Source: Klebsormidium nitens (lineage: Eukaryota; Streptophyta; Klebsormidiophyceae; Klebsormidiales; Klebsormidiaceae). Taken from it: a stretch of 64,000 bases of DNA. The notes below the pieces were generated by a model that searched no databases, was not told where the DNA came from, and was given only the letters and a program-made list of their open reading frames with translations. Positions 26,801 through 38,867 of this stretch are shown here, one piece after another. Position numbers and translations under genes: made by a program. The DNA lies in assembly GCA_000708835.1 (NCBI GenBank), contig DF237189.1, forward strand, positions 1 through 64,000. The letters are read 5' to 3'. The number at the start of each line of letters is the position of its first letter. Within the stretch, counting starts at the first letter, position 1.

Positions 26801-29606
26801 GTAGGGGTTTTGGAACTCTGTGCACAGCCGAAGGCGGCCGCATTAGTGTGCGGGTCGGGGATACTCTAGCCACGGACGTGACCATCCTTGACGACACCAG
26901 TATAACTATTGTCACTCTGCCTGGCACCGGGGGTGATCGGCCGGTGGTTATTATTCCCCCGGTCTTCGTCCGATTGCATCCGGGGGATGAAGCAGGTCAC
27001 TTGCTGGCCGGGCAAAGGATTGAGCTAGCAACGCGCTTTTCTTTTGGAGGTAAGACGGTTGCGGCGGAGTTTGACATCAACCGGGACTTCTTGACTCGAT
27101 GTTTCAGGTGGCCGTACCTGGCTCTGTTTTGAATGCTCGCAAACCTTTGTTGGGCTGAGTATGATTGAAACGTCTTTTCAAATGGTCCCTTTCGTCTTCA
27201 AGTTCATATTTCCCTCTATTGAACCCGGCCACGGCAACAAAGACGAATTCCTAAGAATCAAACGGATGAACGCTTCTCACGTGTCAAGAGGAGAGAATCT
27301 GGACAAGCACTTTGTTGTGGCACTTTATTGGAAGCTCGTTCGGCCTTCTTAACCGTGCAATACCTCCCGATTTGCAGGTCCCACTGTCCACCCTCTCCCT
27401 CCAGATGTCCGCATCCCCACTGAAGGTGGCCCCCTTTGCGTCACCGGCACCAATCTGGACGATCCGGACTGCCTCATCTCGGCCGTTGTGCACGACCGCA
27501 GGGGCGCCATTGTGGCGGATCCGGAGCCCATCGACGTCCAAGTAGCTGTTGCGACAATCGGCGGAATAAGGCTCCATATAGGGCCTGGTCCAGGCTCTCT
27601 GCGAAAGCTAGAGTTGCGAAATAAACATGGGACGACTTACTTCCGCATGTCCTACCAAGGTACTGGTTCTATCACAAATTCTGGCCAAGGAGTCGACGAT
27701 TGAAATGCGTCGTCTCTGACAGTGGCTAAAGTCGCTTTTGTCTACTTCGGTGCTTGAACTGCCTGCTGACGAGGATGAAGGGGGAATGAAGTTGGTTACT
27801 TGAGCCAAAGCCAGTCCGATATCAGTCCGTTGACCAGTCCGACTGGAATCACTTGTCGTAATTCTGCATTCATGCTATGTTCAGGCCCCGAAGTCACAGC
27901 CGTCGAGGAGGGCCGCGAATTGGGGACGGTGGGTGGTGCCAGATTGACCCTAGAAGGGCGCAACTTTGGTCGGCATGGGGACATTGAGCACGTCACTATC
28001 GGTGAGCAGCCATGCTGCGCCCGGTTGAGAGCTTTCTTAATAGTTTTGCTGCCCAAACAGTCGGTGTCAAGTGTCGTTTTGACACGGCGTGTTGATTCCT
28101 TGTTTGTCATCAACGTCCTTCCTTTATTCTCCCTCACATGTTGGTTAGCCGAGAGCTCGATCGGAAACAGTGTTAAATACAGTAGTTTGAAGTAGGCAAT
28201 CTACTTCCTTTTTTCACCTGACTCATTATCATGAGCACTTTTGCTTATCCGCTCCAGGGACGGATCGATGCCGGTTCAATCTGCTCGAAGACCACCGCAA
28301 GCTGCAAGTGACCGTCCCCTCGAGCTCTGGAGGACGGATGCCTATCCAAGTCACAGTTCGTGGGGCCCGTTCGCCTGTTCGAGACAATATCTTTGTCCAA
28401 TATGCTGCTCCAGTGGTCATATCCTGTACACCTTCTGCAAAGCCGGGTGACGTCATAAGTGTGACGGGTCGTCACCTCGGATCAACTATTGATCAGAACT
28501 GTCAGGTCACCATAGGCGGCATCCTCTGCGATTATGCTCGCGTCACCCTGGCTCACGTGAAACTTGACTGTAGGGTACCGGAAGGCGAGGGCAGGAATCA
28601 TTCTGTCCTAGTATGCATTTCTGGGCAGTGGTCCGCTCCCTCCACGGCCGTCTTCGCATATAAAGGTGAGCTCTGAAGCAGTCTCGATCCTCCCTCCCTG
28701 CACAACCCAGACATTGATTGACTTGCCGTACTGAGCCACATGACCGAGTCGGACTCAAAGCTCGTCCTTCTCAGCCAGCAGTGCCGAAGCCAACAGAGAT
28801 TCAAGTCTTATCGGATCCAGCACTACACTGATCAGTCTGTCGAGACGTTTGTTCGCGACTCCTTATCACGATTTATCTTGAAAAGTCAATAGGCTTGCAA
28901 GTGTGGGCAGATTTGGTAAGACTCCTACTTCTGTTCAAGCGTGTCTGTTATATTTTTGTAGAGAAGCCGAAGCAAGGCTCGGCGAAGAGGCCCCAACTGG
29001 GTGCGGAGCTGCCGGTGGTGTTTTCCGAGGCGGAGATTACAGGGGCTTGTCGGGTGAACGTGCAGTACCGGCTTATGAGATACTATGCGGATTACAAGGA
29101 CGAAAGGGCTCGTATGGGTAAGCTAGCCTCCGCTTGATGACAAAAGATGGGAAAGTGCATCCGCAACGATTGGAACGTGTGAAGGGTTTACGTATCGGAT
29201 CCATGGGTCACAAGCGAGCCCATTGTGTTGGACCGTATGTATAACTTCATCAGTACAAGAAGGCATGCTTTGTCACCGGGATTGCAGCAATTGATGTGGA
29301 CCCGTGCAGCGAGGCTGAGGCACGAGGTAATTGGCACTTCATTCTGCTTCACTTCTACATTGCAACTCATATATTCTGACCTTAATTGCAGACGCGTTTG
29401 GACAGCCTTTTGACAAGCGAAGCCAAGTGAAAGCTCAAGAGAATCATGACAAGGTATTAGATCGCCTCGTCAAAGTGGAGAAGCCCGCTAGAAGTGATAT
29501 ATGGGCGAGCATGAGGCACGCGTGGGAGCAAGAGAAAGCTCGCCGGGGGCTACTTCAACGAGATAAAGAGGCCCCGAGTTCGTCAAAACGGCAGCGTAAG
29601 GAGTAG
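20865..29606 (+). CDS. Unrecognised large gene: transposase-like N-terminal half, Cys cluster, IPT/TIG modules (possibly a pseudogene)
   Basis: No family was identified for the whole protein. Supported exons: about 20865-21235, about 21215-22574, 23008-24170, 24343-24702 (or to 24756), 24992-25601, 25745-25990, 26732-27049, 27378-27659, 27885-28001, 28258-28665, 28962-29117 and a last exon ending at 29606 (C-terminus KDKEAPSSSKRQRKE-like, basic). Phases agree at nearly every join. The joins at 21215-21335, 25990-26732 and 29117-29398 are unresolved. The N-terminal half has a CPCC...H...C...H zinc-binding-like cluster (about 23491-23550), and I infer a loose resemblance to large DNA-transposon proteins. 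A Cys-rich block (25432-25555) and four IPT/TIG-like modules follow. An in-frame TAA at 23577-23579 and a frame change near 21230 suggest a damaged copy, assembly error or unusual decoding. Confidence 0.5.
23577..23579 (+). other. In-frame TAA inside a long coding exon
   Basis: The frame is open from 23008 up to this codon, and the same frame continues open directly after it to the donor at 24170. The downstream part keeps protein-like composition (LEELADLIAFAGTSDAV). The exon length with the stop included is compatible with the splice phases on both sides. It could be a nonsense mutation, a sequencing error or readthrough. Confidence 0.7.
25432..25555 (+). other. Cysteine-rich cluster within the 20865-29606 gene
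   Basis: Encodes about 40 residues with some 14 cysteines in CxC, CxxC and CxxxC spacing (KPCKCTCLCQCVQGC, then CRCKCRDDCRDC). This resembles a metal-binding module. CxC-type cysteine clusters are known next to KDZ-class transposases and in TSO1/CRC proteins, but I cannot assign it to either from sequence reading alone. Confidence 0.6.
26732..28665 (+). other. Run of IPT/TIG-like modules on phase 1-1 exons
   Basis: Four modules each carry the typical PP..GG start of IPT/TIG immunoglobulin-like folds: GPPHGGTLVTIRGRGFG (exon 26732-27049), RIPTEGGPLCVTGTNL (27378-27659), TVGGARLTLEGRNFG (27885-28001 plus the start of 28258-28665) and AKPGDVISVTGRHLG (28258-28665). Every intron here is phase 1. 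IPT modules occur in cell-surface receptors, Rel/CAMTA factors and some secreted proteins. No signal peptide or membrane helix was found attached. Confidence 0.72.
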
Positions 29607-30159
29607 ATCAAAATGAGATCATTCATAGTAACATCGTCAAAGCAAGCGCTCGCGAATATATAGATCTGTGTGGTCGGATTTTTGAGCAGGCTTTGAAATA
29701 GGATGCACGCGCGCGCCGCTGCAGCAATCATCAGGAATCAGTCCGATCGCGGATCGAGTCAACAGGAAACAGTTTGAGTCAAACAGGCAAACTTATTGAT
29801 TGTTGGCGCCGCAGCGTAAATGTATTGTTCACGTGACATTGATAGATGGCCTAGACATTGACTGGAGAACTCTTAAGGCTAAGTTAAATTAGCACGGCAT
29901 GCCGTGCGAGTTATACAAAAGTCCACTGTAGTGACTTGTGTTCTTAGGGTGAACAATACGACCCGGTCCAAATACTTTCAAGTGTTACCTTCTCAAGTGG
30001 ACATTGCATAGCAACGCCAAGCGAATGGAGGTTATGTACCGGTCTGACAACCTACATGACCCAACTGTATCGATTCTATGTACTGGCATGGAACATTGAT
30101 TCTGAGACTCCGCCTAACTTTTCATAGATACAGATTGTGCTTTTTCTAACCTAGCCTGA
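29607..30159. other. Intergenic, no gene seen
   Basis: About 550 bp between the ends of two convergent genes. It must hold both 3' UTRs. No repeat or RNA gene was recognised. Confidence 0.4.
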
Positions 30160-32879
30160 TCACCTCAGGTGGAGCCTCAGTTTGCGGGCCATGCTTCTTA
30201 ATACATAGACAACATTCCCGTTGTCCAGTACCTTCTTACAGAACACATCCGAGTCGACGTCGTGTGCGAGCGGGATGTCTTTGGTCCAGTCGGTGCTGAG
30301 GGCAAAAAGCGCCGGGCTCAACTCCGAGTACTTCCTCTTCAGGGCGACCTCCTGTCCCCTGCAGAGACAAGCGTTGCAGATTTAGAATCTTAAGAATAAC
30401 GATATTCCCGTGACTCAAAGCAAAGAAACTTGTAGGCCAGAAAGAGTACTAGACTCGGCAATTGCTGAGGCACACTCGTTGCAGGAGGTGCGTGGGTGAG
30501 ACCGAGAGGCCATTGAAGAGGCCTCACCTCATATGAGCGGAAATGAAGCAGGTTTCAGTATTGTCAGATATCAGCAGGATTTGTTTCCAAGTGGAATGCT
30601 TGACCTCTGCCAAAGTCAGAGGGCCCAGACAGCTTTGATTTCCAGCAACGCTTAGCAGCTTCAGAGTAAGTATCATTTTGAATGAGGCAGCTCAAAGCAG
30701 CATCTATTCTGACAGGTACCCTCATGCAAGCAGAATAGGTTGGCCCATCCAAAGTTTCCTAAGCTCTGGCACATTGCATCTCCAGATCTATAATCCACCG
30801 GAATCATTCAGCACTCCAAAGCTCTGATTGACAACCAGATTGTGCTAATCACACATTGCCTCACCCAAGCTGGAGAGCGGTGTCGCACGCATAGTCGGGC
30901 CGGGTGCCGGAGATGTGCAAGTCAACTTTCCCATGGCGGCCAGGTGGGTTCTTGATCAGAGTAGCCACTACGTCGTCGCCAGGGGTGTCGCCGCCCAGTT
31001 GGATGATGTGCACTTCAAACAAGGTACTTGTGTCATAGCAGAGGACCAGCGGGAACTCTGCGCCAGCAGAGGAGCCTCCACCGGAGTCACCAAGGGCGGG
31101 GCGCTGCAGAAACAAACAGCTCACATGGGTTCGAATACAGGAGAGGGCTCAGGAAAGGTGCATATATTTCTAACATACCCAAGTAAGAAGCCTCTTATGG
31201 CAGAATGCATTTCAATGATGTCCTGGGCACTCGAAAGAACACCTTCTTGTCCTAACAAAACCGCGACAAACCACTTTGGCTTCACTTGATACAAACAGCA
31301 CATTATAGTCTGAAGCTATTCTCATAACTTTGACTCACAGCCTGAAAGTTCAGAGATCCGTTGACTTGTGCTGTCAACATGACATGTGCTGCGCAGTATG
31401 CGATGCCCCACCTTCAGACACAGGAGCTACTTAGATCAGACCCCAGTGTTAGATGATGTGACTTCAATGCTAACCTTGGCTGGTGAGACCTTCTGGTACA
31501 TGCTCTTGAACGACCACTTGAACACCCGCAGGTCCTTGTACTCGAGCGCCTTGAAGAGGGCACGTGTATCCTCATTCCAGTAGCTGTCAGTGAGCTGCAG
31601 CTTTGCGAAGTTGAAGACGCGATCCTCTCCCCTGCCCTCGACAAAGTTTGGGTTGATGATGAGGCCATAGTCAAAAAAATCCTTCCTGTCCTTCCCGAAC
31701 TGAGGTGTCGAGGACCGCCCTTAAGCACTCCCCGCTTTCTTCTTGCTAGCAGCAGGAAGCGGTGTAAGGTTGACCTCAGCAGAATCAGCCTCCACAGTAT
31801 GACCAGGCATCACAAAGCCTTGTGGTGCCCCTTTGCGTGCCCGTTTTTCTGTCAAAAATAAAACCCAGAATCACTTTCCCAGGCCAAGGAAATGCACCAA
31901 GATTGCACCTTATCTGATCAAACAAAGTATTGGTCAGCTCCAAACGCAGAATCTCCAATGTCAGCCTATAAATTGCAGAAACATTTCCACCTGCGTGAGG
32001 GCTTGGCCTTTGATGCAACTTTGGAGCTGGTGTTAGGAAAGGAAAGGCTAATCACTTCTTTTAGCGTGACACGCCTCAGAAGGCCAAGGCGATCCAACCC
32101 TTCAGGATTCATTCGAGGTGATAATGTACTCAGAAGCTGCTGGAAGTATTGCATGACCAGTGGACATGTAGGGGAAGGGAGTATGACAGATGATTCAAAG
32201 CCCTCAACGTTGGTCAAACGCTTAGTCTCACATGTAACAAGATTTTGGACAGGAAGAGACAATCAGTAACAGGCATCATGTTTAGCATGATCCAGAGGAA
32301 GCTCCGCATACCTCGCTGAGATTGCACCTTGGCGAGCGCCACAGCTCTGCGGCGTTCCCCAACAGCTGCAGCAATGTTTCTGCCTCCAGTTCCGCCAGCA
32401 GTAGGGCCCCACAGGACGTCGTAAACGTCTTCTCCAAGAAAAAGCCGCGGTGTGTTCCGGAACATATTCATCTCAATGCCTTCCAAGTGTGGGTCCCCGA
32501 GGCTCTGTGCTGGAGGAAGAGCAAGTGCGAAGACATCCGACTTTACAAAGTGCTTGAAGGTAGTCAAGCACCAGCTTTTGAACTCCACACGAGACTTCGG
32601 TGCGCTGCTGATTGTGACGAATACTGAAGGCTGTACTTTGCTTTCCTTCTTGGGAGACGTGCCATCGCTTGCAAGGGGTCCGCTGTCATCATCTTCCAGT
32701 TGCGACCCCAAGTGACTGTGTGACTGAGTATTGCTCAAATTGCTGAAGCCAGGTGGGCTAGTACTGGCAGGATGCGCTGCGTAGACACGCGACACAGATG
32801 GTCTCGTTGGAGGAGCGTGAACAGTTGACCCTTGCGCATTGGCCGTTTGAAAACCCATGGCAGGACCCATGGCCGCCAT
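30160..32879 (-). CDS. Hypothetical protein, 404 residues in the best 4-exon model
   Basis: I do not recognise this family. Exons in transcript order: 32879-32328, 31699-31475, 31103-30865 and 30358-30160. Phases are 0, 0 and 2 and the total of 1215 nt gives 404 residues. The first roughly 60 residues are Ala/Ser/Pro-rich and low in acidic residues, so a plastid transit peptide is possible but not shown. The rest reads as a soluble folded protein with blocks such as KDFFDYGLIINPNFVEGRG, TDSYWNEDTRALFKALEYK and DSDVFCKKVLDNGNVVYVL. There are no clear membrane segments. A stretch at about 31996-32237 is also open and could be an extra exon, and the donor of exon 1 could alternatively be at 32312. 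The gene converges on the IPT-module gene. Codon use and splice sites look like a real expressed gene. Confidence 0.6.
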
Positions 32880-34125
32880 CTTTATCAGTAAGCATGCTTT
32901 GAAACTGTTTATGTATTACTTTCATTCTAGACTGAACATGCTGAATCCAGTGAATCCTGATCCCGCCATGTCATTGTGCATTCAAGTTGCCCAGTGCCGT
33001 TTTGGCGCCAATTTGGGTCATATTCAAAATGCATTGACACTACTTTTATACCGGGCACTCGAGTTCAGGTAATTGCCCCAGTTCACGACTTGGGCAAACA
33101 TCCAGGAATTTCCCCCGGTCCGACAGAGAAGCACGAAAAGCACGACCCACCCTCGACCTACACAATTGGTGACACCAAGATATGCATCTGCGGGATTCCG
33201 TGCGGTCGGGACCCCAATGAATGCGCGTTAATCTGGGGTCCGACGCCCGGTATTGCCCGTTTCAAAATCCGCACCATACATGTCCCGTGTGCATGCAAAT
33301 GACGATTACACCGCAACGTGCACACATGTTGATAGCCATGCGCAGGCGTTGCGCACGGGCGGCTGGTCGCTCCGGCCCAACTTATCCGATGCATGAGAAT
33401 CAAAGTTCTCGTGTTATATTTCAGTTCTAACTTCAACTTGGATTCTTTATAGCCTTAATTACATAGCGCGATTCCACGTGTACTATAATCAAGCTTGCCT
33501 TCAGTCGAAAGTGTCTGATCAGACCACGTCGATATTGAGTCCAAAACATGGCAGATCAAACGCGGTGGCTGCGAATATGCGTGTATACATTTTGCGACAG
33601 AGCCTTGGTATAAGCAACCCCGACTGTCTGGTCGAATGCATGCTGTATTTACTGGCGTGCGAAAGGTGGTGTACTGAACTGAACCCTGAGTTCCAACACG
33701 TATCTTCTTGCAGGCCAGACACACCGTCACTAACCAGACTTATGCAAGTACATGCAGTAACGGTCAGCTGCTCGTCTGGAATTGGATTGCATCACTAGCC
33801 TAGCTCATTTTGCTGTCGCCCCGATTCGGAGCCTGGGTGCCCAGCCATGGGCCGCGGTGATGGATAGTCTGTCAGTCCTACTATATTGTCAGCACAGCTT
33901 CCAGTCCAACAAGGAGCACGCTGTTACGTTTGGCAACGCTGGCAATCCTTCATCTTATCACTGTCAACGGGTCGAGTCATTAACCGGCACCCAGATCCCC
34001 GCAGTCGCACACTCAACACCTTGGCCTGAAGCAAAGCCCGATCAATAAACTACCCAAACGTCGCGCTCTCCGCAAGCAGATACAGCAACTAAACGTTTCC
34101 CCGAACCTCTTCCGCGCCCCCGTCT
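32880..34125. other. Intergenic, no gene seen
   Basis: About 1.2 kb between the start of the 404-residue gene and the 3' end of FTSZ1, both on the minus strand. It must carry the promoter of the former. Short frames lack domains. No repeat was recognised. Confidence 0.4.
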
Positions 34126-37100
34126 CTACCACAGGTTTCCCTTCGATCGCGTCGAGGAGGGCACCAAATTCTTCCAGCTCGGCATCTGAAGCTCCTTCTT
34201 GGTCGGGGCCGGCGGCGGCGCGGCCGCGGCCGTCTTCGGTGAGAATAGGCTCTTCTCGAAGCCTTGTGTGAAGCCGGTCGCGATGATGGTCACGTGCAGC
34301 TCGCCCTCGTACTTAGGGTCGATCACCGCGCCGAAGATGACGTTTGCTTCAGGGTCCGCTAGACTTGTGACCACCTGCGAACGGGACGGAACAGGATTAA
34401 AAGCCGGTTTTGCGAAAGTCGACCCAGGAGAACAGCCCATCGCTGAGCCCTGGAACGCACTTCGCGGACCGTCCGACCGTAGATGTGGACGAGTGATTGT
34501 GCGAGAGGTTCAAGGATAGGAAGCCACAGTATTGTCATCCTCCTGAAAAGGAATGCTCTCTGCTATGACGTGAAGCACAGGGTGACAGAGTCAGCAGTAC
34601 GACTAGCACTCATAAGTGTGAAGACAGAAGGAGTCGCGAAGCTCACTCCAGGGGAAGAGAAAAAGAACGAGGCCAATCGCGGCTTATTCGCTCCCTTCCC
34701 CACACCGTGCTGACGGCGCTTCAGCTACAAATGTCCAAGATTCTTGCACGCTCCAACAGAAGGCAATTATTTGGTAGAGCAGAGCGAATCCCTGCTCCAC
34801 TACTTCAGGAGGTGCAAACCGCTCATGCCTTGCCCTTATGCGCGGCCCGTTTCTTGATTCGATCTTGCAAGGTGACTCACTTTGGACACCTCGTTGACCT
34901 CCTGCAGCGTGAGGTCCGTCCCCCCCGTGATGTTGTACACGATGCCCGTCGCGCGCTCGATGGACCGCTCGATCAGCGGCGCTGACGTGGCGGCCAGCGC
35001 GGCCTCCTCGGCGCGGTTCTTGCCCGTGGAGAAGCCGACGCCCAGCATGGCGCTCCCGCTGTTGCTCATAATCGCCTTCACGTCAGCAAAGTCCACGTTC
35101 ACCAGGCCCGGGATCTGCGGAGGAGTGGATAATCTGATTTCAACAAACTGAAAGGTAGGATATTTCAATTCTGGTGAAAAGTCTACGTGTACCAGGCCGC
35201 AATCTGTGGATGTCTTCGGATCTTACGATTCGAGTTTTGGTAATTCGGGATTCGTGTGTGGCGAAGTTATGGGGCGTGGATTGTTGAGGAGATCACGACC
35301 TTGGACTGTCTGAAGTTCCATGTTGTCAATGAGCTCAAAGGGAAACAGATGTCGGGGCGAACGGAAAGTCGATTCACCAGGCCCAGGACCCACGAGAGGA
35401 CAGGGTTTGGGCTGAGAATTCTAGGATGTGTGGGTTACTGAGGCTCGGTTGGTGCCGTGGCTTACTCTCAAAATGCGCCACTTAATTCACACGAGCTGAA
35501 TTCGATGGAGCGGGGATTGACGAGAAAGTGTGGCAGTACTGAAGCGGCAAAGTGGGTTCTCCTGGGCCGACTCCGTTCACTAAAGCTAACCAATCTTCAA
35601 ATCGTGAGGAAGTGTGCGTCTCCTCAATCGTAAGCTCTGCTTCAACGACACAACGGCCTGAAGCCAGAAATACTAGATGACGTAAAACCGTGCAAAGATG
35701 ACGTCAGCGGCGCGCACCGTGATGATATCCGAGATGCCCTGCACGCCCTGGCGCAGCACGTCGTCCGCGAGCAGGAACGCGTCCTGCAGGGGCGTCGCCT
35801 CTTGCACCACGTCCAGCAGCCGGTCGTTCGGGATCACGATCAGCGTGTCCACGTGCTTCCGCAAGTTCTCGATCGCGTCCAACGCCTGCGAAAGTTGGAA
35901 AAGTGTGCTCGCAACTACTTATGCCGTCACGCACTTGAATAGTGACTCAAGCATTTTAAAGGTAAAAGACTCGCAGACAGAAGTTTGAGAATAACGATCA
36001 GCGTGTCCACGTGCTTCCGCAGATTCTCGATCGCGTCCAACGCCTGCAACATTTGACGGTTGTCTCGGGGTTAGGGTTTGGCCAGTCCACGGTTTGGATG
36101 CGTATATGTACGATCCGCGTGTCCAGGCACTTCGCAAGTGTCAATGGTGTCCACGCCTGCATAGACAGGGAAATGATTCTCTGCAAACGGTTACCGCCGT
36201 TCAGCAGTTTGCGGGATCAACCACCCGCATCAGTGAGATTCCGGAATCACAATCAGCGTGTCCACGTGCTTCCGCAGAATCTCGTCCAACGCCTGCAAAA
36301 CATAGTCATGTTTCAAGTGGTCGATGTTTTGCTAGGCTAGGTTGTTGAATGTCACAAATAGTGTCCACGAGCTTCTGCATGTTCTTGCTCGCGGCAAACG
36401 CCTAGCGACGCAGGAGGTGAATGTTCAAAAATGTCGGACAATGACAGACCGGCAAAAGTTCTGGCAGAAGTTCCACTGCAGTCGCAGTCAGGCTCGCTAC
36501 GCAGACAGAAGGACTCCAACGTTCCGCGGCGATTCAACGTGCTTCTACAGTTGGTGAACTGCGTTCAACGCATGTAGAGACGCCATCTGAGGAATATGAT
36601 CACAAAATGCAACGCCTACGGTTTTGTAAGGTTTCGAGAAGGTCGACGTATGGCCAAGAAAGCAAGTGGACACACTGAGGTTGCGCATTGCCCATGCAAT
36701 CAAATCTTAACGTCAGCACGAACTTCCGTTCTTGTCTTGTCACGCTGCCCTCGATAAGACCAGATGCGCTTGAAAATGATGCACTTCGAATAGGAAAGAG
36801 CGGTGGGGCTGTCTACGTCCTTGGCCGATTGAAGAAGGGGCCGAGTGGCCTCGCATGCAAACCGCAACAGGCAAGCTAAAATTGGTTATCCACATGTCCA
36901 TACGGTTCCAGGTGGTCAATTGGGTCGTCAATTTTTAAAAACATTTCCGATTCACCCCTCGTTTCTTCAAAGCCGACCAAGAGTCATCCACTCGTGAAGC
37001 TATTTAGCTCTCAATTTGTTTCAGCAATCACGTCTGGTAGTCGACATTTCTCGAAAAGAGCAGAAAGCTTTTCGATCTCAAGCAACGACTCTCGCCCCTG

Positions 37101-38867
37101 GAATCATCTCGGTTGGCAGAAGGGCTGCTCTGAAAAGCAGAGGAGTTTCGAGCACTAACCTGGTTCGCTCGCCGGCGGCCCTCAAACGTGAACGGGTATG
37201 TCACAACGCCCACCGTCAAAACCCCCGCCTCCTTTGAAAGGCGTGCTACAACCGGTGCCGCCCCACTGCCAGCTGTCCAAGATACAAAAATAGTGATCCA
37301 GGGCTGCAATTCAAGGTACGTGAGTACTATCTTCTCTTTCTTCTAGTACAACACCAGAGCCACTTTTACATACGGTAGATGACCACTGTCCTCTGTCAAA
37401 CACTGCAACGCAAATGAACCTGTTGCCCATGTTGCCACTAAGCACACTGTGGATGATCAGCCCGGAAAGGTGATGAACGAAGCGAAGAATCCTTCTCAGT
37501 GCCCGCACGTTGGACCGCTGACCAGCGGACAGACACCAAAGAAACCAGCTGACAACGAATGATAGACTGCAACCGGAGTCCACTCACTCCCGCCGCCCAT
37601 CCCCGCTGTGATAAAGATCATGTCTGCGTCCTGAACCGCGAACGCCAGCGCTTCCTGCGACTCCTCAGCCGCCTGCTCCCCCAATTCCGGTTTCCCGCCT
37701 GTGCCCAGACCCCGTGTCAACTCCTGCCCAATCTGCAGCTTGTCGTGTGCCGCTGACGTCACCAACGCCTGCGAGTCAGTGTTGACCGCCAGGAATTCGA
37801 CGCCCTGCACGGACGCGGAGCTTGATTAGCTGCGCAGGAAAGTTGCCCTAAGTGGACTGATATTGAATGCCGAAGCAAAGCTGATAAGTATCGATATTTC
37901 GAGGTATTCCACGCCCCTAACAATTTACAGCTGGAAGAATGAGATCCATCAATGACAAAGGTGCCCGTCTTCAGGCGGCAAGGCTCAGATCTGGCGGAGT
38001 GATGTCCAGTGACAGGTCAACTGGATTACTTGGCGATCAGGGGACTTCCAACAAAAAGGAATCATATGACAAGACTTCGCACGTGCACACTTGTCCACAG
38101 CATCGAGATTGAGAATGGAGCGAACCCCGACTTCATACAAGATCGAGAGGAGGTTGTGTACCGAAGGAGGCTGTTCTGGAGGCGAGACATAATCTGGCCA
38201 ACTCTGCGCATTACAATGTCATTTACTATAGCATCTGGACCCACCTGTAATCCGCTCCCCACCATCCTGTTCACAGCATTGCCACCCCCCCCTCCAACAC
38301 CTGAACCCAGGAGAAAGCTAGGCATGAAGTGGAGGAAGAGCGAGAGATTCTTAAACCTGCATTTTTGAATCCACAAACCTCACACCACTAGCTTGATGGA
38401 CATTTTGCATATTAGATTGGTGGACAATCTGCACAATCCGCAACAAGGGTGCAACAAGAGCTGAGAACCTCTTTGTGTTGTGAGGTACCTATTCAGCCTT
38501 TGTCCAAATACATCAAGCTAAGCTCTGCACATTAATTAAGACAACGACCTGTATGCAGACTTATGTCCGTAAGAAACTCACCAATGACTTTGATGTTTGC
38601 CTGATCAGGGCGGCCCCTGGCTCTAACCACCGCCCTGCATCTGGAGTGTCTTGGCTTTGGCCTGTCACCAGCTGTCTCAAAGAGGGCCTGACCCTTGAGA
38701 AAGGAGCCAGCGGAAGATGGTGCTACGGCGGGGGCTTGGGAAGGAGAGCAAGAGTGTCGACTATCAGGGCGGCTCATCTGTAAAGACACGAGTGGATCGT
38801 TGTTGGAAAACCATTTCTTGAGCTGAACGCTCTTGCGGAAGCTTGTTGAGTTGAGGAAATTTGGCAT
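34126..38867 (-). CDS. FTSZ1: Plastid division protein FtsZ1, 7 exons
   Basis: Tubulin-like GTPase that assembles the stromal Z ring for chloroplast division. Exons in transcript order: 38867-38582, 38300-38245, 37804-37588, 37272-37160, 35885-35718, 35114-34881 and 34374-34126. All phases agree and the total of 1323 nt gives 440 residues (Arabidopsis FtsZ1 433). Residues 1 to about 80 are Ser/Arg-rich, fitting a transit peptide ([15 protein letters not shown]). GTP-binding features follow in order: [31 protein letters not shown] (formed across the exon 3/4 splice), [11 protein letters not shown] and the T7 loop [28 protein letters not shown] and [11 protein letters not shown] place it with FtsZ1 rather than FtsZ2, and the C-terminus lacks the FtsZ2 ARC6-binding motif. 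An in-frame Met upstream (39011) is open, but 38867 gives the better transit peptide. Intron 4 carries decayed copies of the exon 5 border. Confidence 0.97.
35990..36580 (-). repeat. Ladder of decayed copies of the FTSZ1 exon 5 border within intron 4
   Basis: Partial copies of the real border (acceptor CAG at 35886-35888 plus the first 45-55 nt of exon 5) lie at about 35994-36046, 36108-36159, 36247-36295, 36358-36406 and 36532-36575, all in the same orientation. The first retained copy still reads [18 protein letters not shown] in frame behind a CAG. The third reads [19 protein letters not shown]. More distant copies are progressively degraded. Spacing is roughly 110-165 bp. Confidence 0.85.
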
